This document shows, in pieces, positions 1-13,600 of a DNA stretch of 64,000 nt. Position 1 is the first letter of the stretch. The number at the start of each line of letters is the position of its first letter. This DNA comes from Dioscorea cayenensis subsp. rotundata (lineage: Eukaryota; Streptophyta; Magnoliopsida; Dioscoreales; Dioscoreaceae): NCBI RefSeq assembly GCF_009730915.1, contig NW_024086870.1, positions 177,822 to 241,821 on the forward strand. Reading direction: 5' to 3'. The notes beneath the pieces were generated by a model. It ran no database searches. It saw only the letters and a list, made by a program, of their open reading frames with translations, and was not told the origin of the DNA. Made by a program: the position numbers and the translations under genes.

Positions 1-960
1 GGAGACCTATCATCTGTTTTTTCTTGATTCACTACTTTGAATATTCTTAGTTTGCTTGCTGGTCCCAAAGTCATCCTTGAACGGCAGATGATCTTATCTT
101 TCTTATTTTAGCAACAGTGAAACTCTTCTTATAGGAGGTTTTCAGTAGACATGTCCTCCATGTATGCTGTAACTGATGTCTTAGGTACCTTCCTGAAAAT
201 GAGATTTGATGATTTTGGCTGAATAGAAGCCAACCCAGGCCAAATTTCCTTCTCTTGGTTGGGCTTCTTTCACTATTTGTGACAAGTTCTTTTTGAGGAG
301 CAATGATCATGTGTGAATATTTGTTAAACGGTTGATAACTTTAGCACCTTGTTGGCAGATCATCTAAGTTAAGGGTTTGTTTTATATGTCTGACAGATCT
401 TTCTTTCTTTTGCACCTAACGTGTGATAGCTATATATTGTAAGTATGTTGAATGGTGGGGTTCAGTTGGAAATCATCAAGTTCAATTTCAACTCACAATA
501 TTAATTTTGTTTGATGGTGAAATACAATGGTTGCCTGTTTGCTTATGGTCCCTTATTTTCCCTTCGCGATTGTCTTCATTTTAACTGTTTTCAACCAAGT
601 AACTTACATGAATCATATTCCTTTGCAGATGTTTGATTCAGAAGATGCAGTTAGTATTTGATTTGTGATTTTCTCATTCAAATTCAGAGTCCTTGAAGTG
701 TAAAACAAAAATGCTGATGTTATGATACCATACTGGAAAAAGAAAGTAAGATGAGTAACAACTGTAAAACAAGTTCCGTGCTACATAGCTTCTTGAAATC
801 ATGTTAAGCATCCCACGTTCTCTAGATTTGAAGTATATCTTGGTTTTGTTTGCTTGAAAAGTCTACAGGAATTTTTTGATCTGTAATCATTGTATAAACA
901 AGTCAACCTATGAAATCAGTTTTTTTTTTTTGCTTCTTCACTTTTTTGTATGAATTGCCC
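1..960 (+). other. possible 3' end of an upstream gene
   Basis: No protein-coding stretch here resembles a known family. The base composition is less AT-rich than the DNA that follows. Around 628 a pyrimidine-rich tract ending in an AG is followed by a short open stretch that stops within about 35 bases. This would fit a last exon and 3' untranslated region of a plus-strand gene lying left of the window. It is only a guess from composition and one splice-like site. Confidence 0.2.
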
Positions 961-2064
961 TCTTTAGATGATACTTGAATAAGAAGTTCAATTTAATTTT
1001 CCCAGCAAAGTGTGCTATTAATCTTTCAACTTCATGGGGCACATGTGGGATATGTGGCAGATAATGTCTTGTGTACATTCAATCTATTTTGTCATGCTCT
1101 TTTATTTATTTATTTATTTTTTTAAATTAAATTGTGGATGTGTCAACAATATGAAAATTCTTATTTATGTGGTTTGCTGTCTTATCTTAGCCAGGAATGG
1201 ACTTTCCAGTGTACCTTTCGCTTAATTTATGGTTCTAAATATATTAAATGGCTACATAACAACTAGGTCTTCAATTATTGATACAATATATATAATAAAT
1301 ATATATATGATTTTGACAAGAAGCCGATCGGTTTTGACACTGTGCACATAATATAAGTCAAGATTTTTTAGCACATCAAACCTCCCCCAGTACAAACCCA
1401 AGACACAAATCAAATCTCTCAATTCTTTTGTTTTTTTTTTTTCTTTTTAAAGAGAGAAACTTTGAAAACAAAAACGTCTTTATTACTTGTTCATGAGAAT
1501 CCTTTTATTTATTATTATTATTATTATTATTCTCCCATAAACATGAGAACTTGGTAAAGTAAAGCTCATTCATTGCTTGATTGGCTTTGGTTGGTAAAGA
1601 GGGCAAAAGCTCCATTGTTGGAAATTTTGTGCATTCTTTTGAGCTCAGGTGAACCCTCCCAAATTTCCAACTTTCATGAATTGTCATTTGTCAGCCATTC
1701 AACTTTACATACTATAAACAGGCTGTTCAAAATTGAAAACCTGAGTCAAACTACTTGTGCTATTTGTGTCCCAATCCACTTTTCCAAGTTACTTACTATA
1801 CATTGATGATCCTATTTAGTTTCTAGTAAATATTACATTTATTTGTTTGTATCTTCATCAACATCTTAAAATTTTATATATTTATTATGCATTCAGATTC
1901 AAATTTATATATTAAACAATGAAAAACAGTGAATTTCACACTAATATCGTAAATCCACCACCCTACAATAAAAGAACTGATATTTTATTCATTCCACTGT
2001 TAAGTCAAAAATTACGGGTTTGAATCCCCCTAATTTAAAAGCTAAAGGTCCATGGATTGTCCAC

Positions 2065-2065
<1 letters not shown>

Positions 2066-2123
<58 letters not shown>

Positions 2124-2136
2124 CATAATAATAATC
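2066..2136. repeat. (AAT)n microsatellite
   Basis: About 23 trinucleotide units with a single interruption near 2123. It is intergenic and not linked to any gene feature. Confidence 0.95.
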
Positions 2137-3473
2137 TCTTATTCTTTTAAAAAGTAATTTATATAAAATTTAATAAATCCGATATCATAATAAAAATGAA
2201 ATAAAAAAAACCGAGCATATATTCTTTACCATAAAATATGTTATGGTTAAATTCAAAGATTCTAAGATTTAGAATTACCAGTGTCACAATTTTCTTTGAA
2301 TCATACAAAGTCTACTGATCTATACTTTTAAAAAACTAAAAAAACTAAAAAAACTAAAAAAAGACTAAAAATCTGGCTTATGGATCACTAAAAAGTAAAA
2401 ACACTAATTTTTTAGTAGGGGTGGGTGCTTAAGGTCTTGATGATGCCAATAACATCCAAGAATTCATTTAAAAATTGGCAACAATCAAAGAAAACAGTAA
2501 TACTCTTATCAACATTGGACCCGGAACTTAGACTTTAATTAACAAGCAATCATACATAGCTGAACGTATTACATGTCATATGTTTTCAACTTGCTTTATT
2601 ATCCTCCCATTTTCAAGGTCTTATCAAGTCTAAACCTTATAAAGAAAGATACGTTGATACATCTAATGATGTCGAAAGAAAAAAAAAAAAACCATATTTA
2701 TTCTAATTATCGAACTCTTTTTGTCATATGAGTTTTTGATAATTTATTGTATGTCTTTTTTTTATTTATTTATTTTTTAATCAATATAAGTAAGTCACTT
2801 CACACATATCCAATATCTTTAATCATATTTTTTTAACTGAATCAAATCCTTGACTTTCTGAATATGAATTAATCGTACTACCACTTATCTATAGTGGCTT
2901 TGTTACTAAATTTTTTCGGTTAAACAAATTTTTATGTAATGATATTAAATTATTATGATATTTAAAAATTTAAATTATTCATCATTGTCTCTTTCTTAAA
3001 TAATAAATAAATTTATATGATTTATGAAAATAATAAATAAATATGAATTTTTTCCAAGTGAGACCAAGACCATTTCAAAATCTAGAACAGATTACTGTAA
3101 AGGTCATTAGGTAAAACCAGAAGGTTTTGACGGGATTTTTCCTTTCACATTTGTTTATATCATGTAGAAATTATCTACAACTTTATTTTTTTGATTTTTT
3201 TATTTTTTAAAGAGAGCAAAAGTGGTGGTAAATTCAAGTCAAAGTTTTTAAAAACAAAGATTGAAATACATTGTCTTGGAGTAAATTAAAGTTCAAAGAA
3301 GAATATCAAGATCTTGTTTATATACGCTCAACTGAGGGAGGTGCCATCTGAAAAACAAGTGCTCAACTTAGCTTTAAACTCCTTACTTTTACTTGTGTAT
3401 TATTTAATGTTATTATTATTATTATTATTATTATCTTATGTGTGTGTGAATACTAACAATCTTTCAATCAAGA

Positions 3474-3475
<2 letters not shown>

Positions 3476-3513
<38 letters not shown>
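3476..3513. repeat. (TA)n microsatellite
   Basis: A perfect dinucleotide run of about 38 bases in intergenic DNA. A short six-frame ORF across it is an artefact of the repeat. Confidence 0.95.
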
Positions 3514-3516
<3 letters not shown>

Positions 3517-5858
3517 GCAAAGTGGACACACTACAATGTTAGGGCATGTGCATCACAAAAATTTAATTGTTTAATTTGTGCGTACTCATTCAGTTCATGC
3601 AAAAATTAGATTGCAAGCCTATATTTACAATCTTTAATCAATATATATATATATTGACAAAGTGGACTGTCACATGTTAGGGACATGCATACTATCAGGA
3701 ATTGATCATTCCCTGCATATGTACTCACTCAGCCAACATAGAGTATAGACTGTAAGTCTATTCTCACAACTGAGAATATTTTTTGACATCATTATATCCA
3801 ACATGTTTTGAATCTTAAGCAATAAAAATCTTAACAGGACATTTTTTATAGTAGACCAGTAACATTGGACCAAAGGTCTTTTGGTCAAGATTTAATTCTC
3901 TTCTCTTAATTTTCCATATAATTTTTATTTTAAGTTGCCAACCCGTGTTTGGCCATTATTTTTTTCCCATAAAAATATGGGTTGGAACCTTAAAAGATAA
4001 AAGATGAAGAATTAAGTTTATTTGTGTTATTTAATAAGGTTTCATTGATATGGCTTTGGTGATTGGTGATCAAATATGTGCATGCTATTCAAATATCTGT
4101 AAGTAAAAAACATACATTTAAATTAGTTTCTAAGTTTATTTAAATCATATCAATGAGGATTTGTATAAAAAGAAAATTTCTAAAAGTTATGGTTTAAAGT
4201 TTTACCCAAAAACAGAGGTTTTATCTAACATTGACGTGTTAGTTTTTTTTTTTTTAAAAAATTATATTAAATTTTACTTATTAAATAAAAGAATCTTTAA
4301 TTTGAAAACTTCAAAAGTAACACCAAACGTAACTTTATTTAGATGATAAGAATACCAGAAATAAATTACCTAATATTATATTTATATTATTTTGATTTGC
4401 CATTTATGTCAATGAAGAAACTCAATGAATTATATTTATAAATATTTGGGAATTTGTTTATTTATTTATTGCTTTTTTTTCATTAATTATTTAATACCAA
4501 CATCAGATAATACACCTCAAAACAATCTAAGAGGTTGCATCTTTCCTTTAATAGCTTTTCCTTAACCCTGCATATTAACTTATTTGAGCTAAATCATATC
4601 ATTAAGCCATTTAATTGCACTCTAAATTAAACATTTTTTTTTAAAAAAGACTCATTAACTGCTAAGAGCCTAATTTGGGTTATAGTAGGTTCAATTTAGT
4701 TTTATAACGACTTTTGATTTTAAGGTTGCAAATTTGGCTTTTAAGATCACCCAATTTCAACTCATGTGTGCGTGTTTTTTTTTTTTATTACTTATAATTT
4801 AAATATGAAAGCAATAAAAAAAAATACATACACAAAACCATTTTGTATTATTTCATAATTTTTATATATAGATTACATATTGCATCATTAACCATTATTT
4901 TTTTTTTCAAGTGCTAATTATTTCCAAGATCGTTAATTTCGTGATGTAATTAACTGAAATGAATGAGTTCCATTATATATAAAAAAATTATATATATGCT
5001 TATATCTATTAAATAAAAATAATTGTATATATGCATGTACAAACCTCTATTATGATAAAGAGTTAGGTGAGATGCTGATATTGCAGAAGCCCGTTATCTA
5101 AAAAAACTTGTATTTTTTTAAAAATATTAGTGAGAATTCCTTTCCAATCACTAATTTGATTAAAATCACCGATAATCTATGAGTGGTAAAATAATGATAA
5201 ATGAATGAGGCAATCATTTTTTTTTTTTGTAAGTTTTGTTTGATTTTCTCACCGCTCCTTATCTTATTATGGGTCACCTAATTATTTTGTATGGATCCCA
5301 CATTTGTTTTGCACGTTTTAATTTAGTTTTCACCCCTTCCTTTGTACTTTATTTTACACAATTTTATTTTCTAATATATTTTACATAATTAAAAAAATAT
5401 ATATTTATTTATCTTTCTCTTCATGCTCTGAAAGTGTACACATACAAATCTAAAATGGATGGTTTAATATAATTTCAACTTTTATTTTTTCTCTTATTTA
5501 TTTAACTTTGATCTAAAATTTCGTTGTCTTTTTTAGTTTTGTTTGAAATCTGTTTATCATGTTTTCTGTTCCACTTCTTGTGGCTTATGTTGTAGTTTTG
5601 TTTTGTTCCTCAACAGTATGCTGGCCATTGTTGATGTTTGTATTGGCTCTTTTTTTTAATTGAAGTGATTTATTTATTTATTTATTTATTTTTTTAAAAA
5701 AAACTTTGATCTAGGATTTATGAGGTATTCTTGTAAATAAATTTTAACACGCAATTTTTAATATTTTTAGAAGTTATGTATAAATGCCCCAAAAATGGAA
5801 AGGAAAGGTAGTGTGATTTCTTGGTATTATGAATTATCAAAAGCCATCACCAAAACTC

Positions 5859-5866
5859 TATATATA
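5859..5866 (+). promoter_or_regulatory. TATA box of the sulfate transporter gene
   Basis: TATATATA lies 127 bases upstream of the start codon at 5993. Transcription would start near 5890, giving a leader of about 100 bases that is pyrimidine-rich and has no upstream ATG. The position is typical of plant TATA boxes; the assignment is inferred. Confidence 0.55.
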
Positions 5867-5992
5867 CAGCAAACACCACCCTCAAGCTTTGCAAAGCAAC
5901 CAACTCTGTAACTGCCATTTCCCTCCCTTTCTTGCTTTCATCTTCTTCACTCTGTTTCTCTTTTGCCAATCCTCTTTGAGTATTTTTCACCA

Positions 5993-6342
5993 ATGGGAAC
6001 ACTAGAGGATGCTAAGCACAAGGTGAACCTTTCCAAGTACAGAAACTTCAGGGTAACCTTCAGAGAAAAGCTCAAAGAGACCTTCTTTCCCGATGATCCT
6101 TTTCGCCATTTCCGGGGCCTCCCGCCTCACCGCAAGGCTTTTGCATTTCTTAAATACTTTGCTCCTATATTAGAATGGGGTCCTAAGTATAAGTTTACTG
6201 AGTTTAAGTTTGATTTACTTGCTGGCATCACCATTGCTAGTATGGCCATTCCTCAAGGCATTAGTTATGCTCGTCTTGCTGGTCTCCCTCCCATCATTGG
6301 CCTCTGTATGTTCTTCTTTCATTTCCATTCATTGTTTTCATG

Positions 6343-6376
<34 letters not shown>

Positions 6377-9300
6377 CTTTCAATACTATCAGTGGTTCAT
6401 GGAATTTGGAAAAGGAGTTTGAATGAAAGAATTTAATGAAAGGAAAAGAAACAGTCATTAATACATCTTGCTTTCAATTCAGTGCTTTTTTGCTATCTCT
6501 ATATGTAGTATTTTCATTTGTTATACTGCATTCATGTGTTTCAATGCTTCAATGAATTGACCAGTGTATTAACTATGAGAATTTTTTTCCCTTTTTTTTG
6601 AATTGATGAAACTTGGAGGACAAGTGCTAGTTACATAATTATGTTCATGCAATGATTTCTTTCTCTTCTGTCCCTGTTTATGTTTATTCTTTTGATTCCA
6701 TTCATAACTGAATTTATGTTCAATGATATAATACATTTCTTGTTCATGTTCATTATAAGACTTGCAATGTTCATGTTTCATGAGTTGCATTTTTCTAAAA
6801 TTTTGGTGTATAAATGGTTTCAATAGATTCGAGTTTCGTGCCGCCTTTGATCTATGCGGTTTTTGGTAGCTCAAAGAATGTGGCAATAGGGACAGTTGGG
6901 GCTGCGTCGTTGTTACTGCAATCGATAATTCAGCAAGCAGTGCTGCCTGCCAATGACACAAAACTATATATGAATCTCTTCTTCACAGCTGCTTTCTTCA
7001 CCGGAGTCTTTCAAACAGCCATGGGTATCTTCAGGTGAGTTGTTTTTATGGTATGAATATATGAAGGATTATGAATGAAGTTTGATTGTGAGGTTTCTGC
7101 AGGCTTGGTTTTTTGGTAGATTTTTTGTCCAGATCCACAATTACTGGATTCATGGGAGGAACAGCAATTCTTATTATTCTTCAGCAAATGAAGGGAATGC
7201 TTGGCATGCAACACTTCACCGACAAAACCGATGTTGTCTCTGTTATTCATGCTGTCTTCCATTACAGAGCTGATGTTTGTCTTCTTCCTTTCATTTATTT
7301 GCTGTTTTTTCTGCATGAATTTATTATTCTTCTTTGAATTTGATTCAGTTCTTAAGTCTTCAACACAAATTTAAGTGTAACTTTCTTTCTGAGATTAATC
7401 TGATAAAATTTCCAATTTTCGTCCTTCTTGATATCTTCTGTTTTCTGTATTAATTTCTAATTATTCTTCTTCTAATTTCGTTCATTTTTAATAAATTTCA
7501 GTGGCAATGGCAAAGTTTTGTTGTGGGATTAATCTTTCTAACCTTTTTACTGGGCACCAGACACTTGGTAAGTAGATAATTTCGTCGATCCGAATCAAAA
7601 TGAATTTTTTCTTCAACTTTATCTGTTTATTTATGTTCTTGTTGTAACTTTTCAGAAAAAGAAAATTCCAAGGTTGTTCTGGGTGTCCGCAATCTCTCCC
7701 CTCGTTGTGGTGATACTTGGAGGATTGCTTGCCTTCTTAATCAAGGGAGATGAGCATGGCATTCCTATAGTTAAGTATAGCTTCAAATTATATAGATTGA
7801 ATTTGATTAAAAATAAGATAAAGAAAAATTTTGTTCTAATTTGATTTATATTAATGAATTCAGGTAGGAACATTGAACAAAGGACTCAACCCAATCTCCA
7901 TTGGAGATTTGGTTTTCACTTCTCCTTATCTCAGCTATGCAGTTAAGGCTGGTTTGATTGCTGGTTTCATTGCTCTCGCTGTACGTTAACAAACTAAATC
8001 TCATTTCTGTTCATCCATTGCTCGATCTTGTCATTCATGATTTCATATTGGTTTTCCAGGAAGGCATTGCTGTCGGGAGGAGTCTCGGATTACTGAAAAA
8101 TGAACAAGTAGACGGTAACAAGGAGATGATAGCATTCGGTCTTATGAACATCGGTGGCTCTTTCACTTCTTGTTATCTAACAACAGGTAAAGAACAAACA
8201 CCGTCTATGTGTCCCATATCATTGAAAGAATTTTGAATTTTGAATACTGTAATGCTAATGCAAATTCTCAATATTTCAGCTCCTTTTTCCAAATCGGCGG
8301 TGAATTTCCATGCCGGCAGCAAAACAGCAATGTCAAATGTAATTCAAGCAATCATCATAATGCTGGTGCTCTTGTTCCTTGCTCCTCTCTTCAAGTACAC
8401 CCCTCTGGTTGCTCTTGCAGCTATCATCATTGTAGCAATGATAGGCCTTATCGAATTCGAAGAAATGTATCATCTTTTCAAAGTGGACAAGTTTGATTTC
8501 TGTGTGTGCATGGCTGCATTTTTCGGTGTATCTTTCCTCAGCATGTTCAAAGGCCTATTGATCTCCGTAAGAGTTAATGTTTTCTATACTGCATAATATA
8601 CATTCTCTCATTCCACAACCATAAACAATTGCCATTCTTGATGTTTTCAGGTCGGTTTATCGCTGATCAGAGCTCTAATACATGTTGCTAGGCCGACAAC
8701 TAGTAAACTCGGTAAATTGGATGGAAGTGATATGTACCGTGATATTGAGCAATACCCGGAGGCACAAAGCCAACCGGGAATTCTAATCCTCAAACTTGGC
8801 TCGCCTATTTATTTTGCCAATGCAACCTATTTAAGGGAAAGGTTCGTATTGGATTAACTAATGGTCGCACATTGCATCTTTCAATTTGGTAAATTTGAAT
8901 CTGAATACATATGTCACAATGTTATTGTCACAACAGGACATCTAGATGGGTGGAAGAAGAAATGAGCAGTAATAAAAATGGGTCTGATCTGCAGTATATT
9001 ATATTCGACATGAGTGGTGAGTTGAAGTCTTGATATAGTAATCAAAAGTTCGAAATGCTATATTAATCTCTTAATTCAGTTATTTATACATGAATTTATT
9101 GTTTGCAATAGGAGTGACATCGATTGATAGTTCGGGTCTCGGGATGTTCCATGAAGTTAGGATGATCATGAGCCAAAAAGGCATTAAGGTGAACTTATAG
9201 TAAACATTTCTGAAACACTAAGTCATACACATTATATATGTTCTATATGTTTTTTTTGTAAATTTTTTTTGCAGATGGCATTGGCAAATCCGAGACTGGA

Positions 9301-9436
9301 AGTGGTCGGTAAATTGGTTTCATCGAACTTTATAGAAATGATCGGTGCCGAATGGGTGTTTCTTTCCATCAAGGATGCAGTTTCATCATGTAATTTTGCA
9401 TTGCAAGAGTTAAGAACTGGACCAGAGCATGTATAG
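5993..9436 (+). CDS. SULTR3;5: group-3 sulfate transporter, SULTR3;5-like (12 exons)
   Basis: A membrane proton-coupled anion transporter of the SLC26/SulP family. Exons: 5993-6305, 6827-7034, 7103-7274, 7502-7567, 7656-7769, 7864-7980, 8060-8186, 8280-8566, 8651-8841, 8937-9016, 9112-9188 and 9275-9436. They join in frame to 637 residues, close to Arabidopsis SULTR3;5. Visible are the group-3 N-terminal [10 protein letters not shown], the transport-domain signature GLYSSFVPP near residue 104, the long set of hydrophobic helices, and a C-terminal STAS domain from about residue 495 with the IDSSG core. [12 protein letters not shown] and [11 protein letters not shown] point to the 3;5 branch. 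An in-frame TTG 30 bases upstream is ignored in favour of the ATG at 5993. Group 3 is less well defined than groups 1 and 2; in Arabidopsis SULTR3;5 assists SULTR2;1 in root-to-shoot sulfate movement. The function here is inferred from the family. Confidence 0.93.
6346..6374. repeat. (TA)n microsatellite in intron 1 of the sulfate transporter
   Basis: A TA run about 40 bases downstream of the exon 1 donor site at 6306. It creates spurious Ile/Tyr ORFs that read through the donor and is not part of the protein. Confidence 0.9.
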
Positions 9437-9995
9437 CCTATTGTTTTATCAGTGTAATACTGTAATAATTTTCTGAAGTTGCTTGGCAAATGAATTGGCT
9501 TTGCAATACATGTCTAATGATAATCAAATTCAATGCCATTCTTCCTATAAAAATTTCATGCTTTAAATGATTAAGACCAAAATCTTGTTCTCCATAAAAG
9601 ATTAAGCATGTTAGTGTAATAAACTTTTTAAATCTTTAGTTCTTTATCTGCAATTCTTTTGGTTTGTGATCTTTGAACTGCAGCAAAAATCATATGACGT
9701 TCAATGAAATCATAGACAGATGCCTTGATACTTTCTATGGAAATTAATGGCATTTTTTACATTGATTTAAATTTTTTTAAAGAATTATAATCCATTAAAT
9801 TTGTACCTTAAAATCCACAGAATCATGCAACAAAGTAAAATAACAAACAAGAATTTATTTATTTATTAATATATATATATATTTAAATTTTTATTTGAAA
9901 CTGACATGAAATTCTTCATTTTATTTATTTAAAAAACTTCACCAAGCTCAGTTACATTTATGATGTTCATTTCATTGTAAATGTGGGAAAGTCAG

Positions 9996-10268
9996 AAAGT
10001 GAGGGAAGTGTCACTTCTTTAAAATGGGGGAAGTGATATCACTTCCAGGACTTCTGTGTTCATTTGTCCAAAAGTGATAATAGAATTGAAAGATTTAGAT
10101 GTTGGATGAAATTCTATGAGTTCAAAAAAGATTTTAGAAGTAAAAAGAAATTAGTTTTTATAGATTGACTCACTTCCCCCACTTCAGTAAAAAAAATACT
10201 GAAGTGAGCTTAGTTCAAAATCCACTTCAGTCGGAAGTAGAGGAAGTGTCACTTCCCTCACTTCAGCA
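9996..10268. mobile_element. inverted-repeat (MITE-like) element
   Basis: The left end (10000-10016, GTGAGGGAAGTG followed by TCACTTC) reappears inverted at the right end (about 10243-10265), giving an imperfect terminal inverted repeat around a roughly 270-base body. Inside are an 18-base perfect palindrome at 10029-10046 and a 10-base hairpin stem, CACTTCAGTA at 10180-10189 with TACTGAAGTG at 10197-10206. There is no coding capacity. I could not define a target-site duplication, so the superfamily is open. It sits between the sulfate transporter 3' end and the beta'-COP promoter. Confidence 0.55.
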
Positions 10269-10642
10269 TAAATGGACACCAGAAATGGAGAAAGTCAGAC
10301 CACATGCGGGCTCCAAAATGAGGAACTAAAACACAATTTCATAATTTTGAGGGAGCAAATGGGAAAAAGAGGGTTTGAATGGCACTTTCGTTAATTTATT
10401 AAATCACATGGCTCCTTAGAATCACAGCCATCCACTTCTAGTGCTTAACCTTCGAACATAACCTTCTCTCATATACGATCGCGAGCCCAGACCCTCTCGC
10501 TCCTCCTCGTCTTCACCATCGTCGCGATCTCGAAGAGGATTCAGCGGATTCAGGGTTCCTCTTCTCCTTTTTGTTGCCCTCTAGCCCTAGATCTCTAGGG
10601 GTTTGATCTTATTGTGATTCGGCCGACCATCAGCGAGTGAAA

Positions 10643-13600
10643 ATGGTACTTTTTCTGGTTTTTCTTTCTTTGGATGGTGGATGGAAGCTAGATCTGGTGT
10701 TGAGATTGTTGGATTTGAGTTGGTTGATTGAGGATTGTTATCATGCTAGCGGATCACTCGTGATTCCTTGCATTTTTAGGTTTTCTGTTTTTTATTCATT
10801 TGTAGATGGTGTCATGTTAGGATTTTTGGAGTTAATTAGAGATCTGGTATTTTAATCGTAGCTGATGCTGAATTGATTTTCCTTTTGTTTGTTTTGCTTT
10901 TCTTGTTTGGGTTCTTGGCAATTGGCGCAGCCTCTCAGACTGGAAATTAAGGTATGGATGAATGGTTCTTTTGTAGATGATGATTGTATCTTGTGCATTC
11001 CTTCATTTGTGAATTTGTTTCGTAGTTTGAGTTAAAATTTTGATTTTGTTTGTGTTAATCAGAGGAAACTCGCCCAGAGGTCTGAAAGGGTTAAGTCATT
11101 GGATCTGCATCCAACTGAGCCATGGTAATTGAGCAATTTCTTGGCTTAGATAAATTTGTTGTTTCATTTGGGATGTAAGAGTTCATTTCCATGATTATTA
11201 TATGTACCCTGGAAGGAAAAAATGCATCAATTTGATAATGAGTGTGCTTAATCTAACTGTATGTAGTGTCAAAGTTTCATGCATGTGTTTGGTTTCTGGA
11301 TTCTGTAATTATGCATTAGTGTTCTCATGGCAGGATTCTTGCTAGTCTTTACTCAGGAAGTGTCTGCATCTGGAACTACCAAACTCAGGTGAGTACTATT
11401 TTGAATGGGTTTTCCTATTCTACTATTGTGCTCCTCATTCTGTCTATTTTGTTGAACTGGCTGGTTCACTCTGTGTGATAACAGCTAGTTATGTATTTTA
11501 TGGTGTTGATTTATCTATTTGATTTCTTGTATCATATCATTGTGGAAAGACCATATTATGTATATTTTCTTTGTGAAAATTTGTATGCCTATCTATGGCA
11601 ATAATTTCTGTAATTTGTTTTTATTACTGTTTAGTTCTTGTAGTCCATGCACTCATTAGGCATTCCTGGTATTTGTCATGCTACTTAATATTTACAATTA
11701 GAATAGTGTATTTGGGTTCATAATATGTTGATTCAAGATTGCTTGATGTGGTCATAATAAATATGCCATTATGGGTAGGAAGTATTTACTTTGTTGGTTG
11801 CATATTTTTTTCTTTGTTATTGTGCTTATCTAATTAAATTCATATAAAATTTGCTTTCTTATTTCAGACTATGGCTAAGTCATTTGAGGTCACTGAACTA
11901 CCTGGTATGTTTCTCACCTCTTGCTAACTTCATCTTCAATGTCAAACATTCATCTTGATGTGCACATGTTGGTTCCTCAGTGAGATCAGCAAAATTTATT
12001 GCACGCAAGCAGTGGGTTGTGGCTGGAGCAGATGATATGTTCATACGCGTGTACAATTATAACACAATGGATAAGGTCAAAGTTTTTGAAGCGCACACAG
12101 ATTACATTAGATGTGTGGCTGTGCATCCCACCCTTCCATATGTACTGTCATCATCTGATGACATGTTGATAAAACTTTGGGATTGGGACAAAGGATGGAT
12201 GTGTACTCAGATTTTTGAGGGGCATTCTCACTATGTGATGCAAGTTACTTTTAATCCAAAGGACACGAATACTTTTGCAAGTGCCTCCCTTGATCGCACA
12301 ATAAAGGTCCCCTGTTTAGTTTCTCCTCATCAATCGTGTTTGATTTTACTTTGCTCTTAATCATTTGTTAGAAAGTTGTTTATCTGATTTTTTGCCATAT
12401 TAAAATTGCCAGATCTGGAATCTTGGTTCTCCAGACCCAAATTTTACATTGGATGCCCATCTGAAGGGAGTGAATTGTGTAGATTATTTCACTGGTGGTG
12501 ATAGGCCATACTTAATTACTGGATCTGATGATCATACTGCTAAGGTTGTTGCGCATAATCTTCATTTATGAGCTATTCTATATAGCATATCACTAGCTTA
12601 TTGTATAAAATTTTTGTCCAACCAGGTGTGGGATTATCAAACTAAGAGCTGCGTTCAAACACTTGAAGGCCATACACACAATGTTTCAGCTGTCTGTTTC
12701 CATCCTGAGCTTCCCATAATAATAACAGGTTCTGAGGATGGAACTGTTCGCATATGGCATGCAACAACCTATAGGTGTTTATGTGCCTTCTTGACTTCCT
12801 TTAATCTTCTAAATGATTTCACTTGGTTTTCCTCTTATAAGAACCCATTATGAATGGCATTTGCTCTTCAAATCATCATGCTGCTTATAAAATAGTTTTG
12901 TATGGGTAATGAATGTATTTCTGGAGATGACCATAAGTTTATTTATCAAATATACTAAACAAATTTTCAGTGTGAAACTTCATAAAAATAAAGAATTTGA
13001 AGGTAACATTAAATTCTTACATTTTGGTTTTTATTTAACCTTTTTAATAACTGAATATGTAATTTAATATTCTAAATTCAAATTTTGTACTTGACTTGAA
13101 TCTTCTATCCAGGCTTGAAAATACTCTCAATTATGGTCTTGAACGAGTTTGGGCGTTGGGGTACATGAAAGGATCAAGAAGGTAATGTTTCATGCTGTTT
13201 TAATTGTATTTAGAATGTATAAAAGCTGTTCACTGCCCCCATGCTCTATGGAAGCTGATGTTATGATTTATTCATTGAACTTTGCACCTTTTGTGGTTAT
13301 TAATGGCTAATTTTCCATTTGTTCTGATGGTCATTTCTCAACTATTCAGCTATTATTGTACTCCACATTATACTCTGAGCCATAGTTACTATATTCGCTA
13401 ACCCCTGCTGATCTTCGATCTAGATAGCTCATACCCAATGGGAGTATGTTTTCGTTTCGGATCGATTGGGCATGCAATCTAAGTCAATAAATGGAACGTG
13501 TCAAAATTTAACCATAGATTCTATGTAACAGATAAATTACAATCTATTAGATTTTTAAAGTAGTTATAGATAAAATTACTATCTATTTTTAAATCTAGTG

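Larger units (their letters stand above)
961..5850. other. AT-rich intergenic region, no gene seen
   Basis: About 4.9 kb with no convincing coding region on either strand. It holds homopolymer A/T runs and microsatellites (ATT near 1504-1531, AAT at 2066-2136, TA at 3476-3513). A short sequence at about 2016-2030 resembles a tRNA/SINE B box but has no partner A box. The last kilobase presumably carries the sulfate-transporter promoter. No transposase or reverse transcriptase fragment was recognised. Confidence 0.6.

Noticed and set aside
2016-2030. tRNA B-box-like GGGTTTGAATCCCCC
   Set aside because: No A box or tRNA cloverleaf fits upstream; at most a SINE remnant.
5963-5992. In-frame TTG start 10 codons upstream of the sulfate transporter ATG
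   Set aside because: Plant nuclear genes rarely start at TTG, and the ATG at 5993 gives the family-typical N-terminus.
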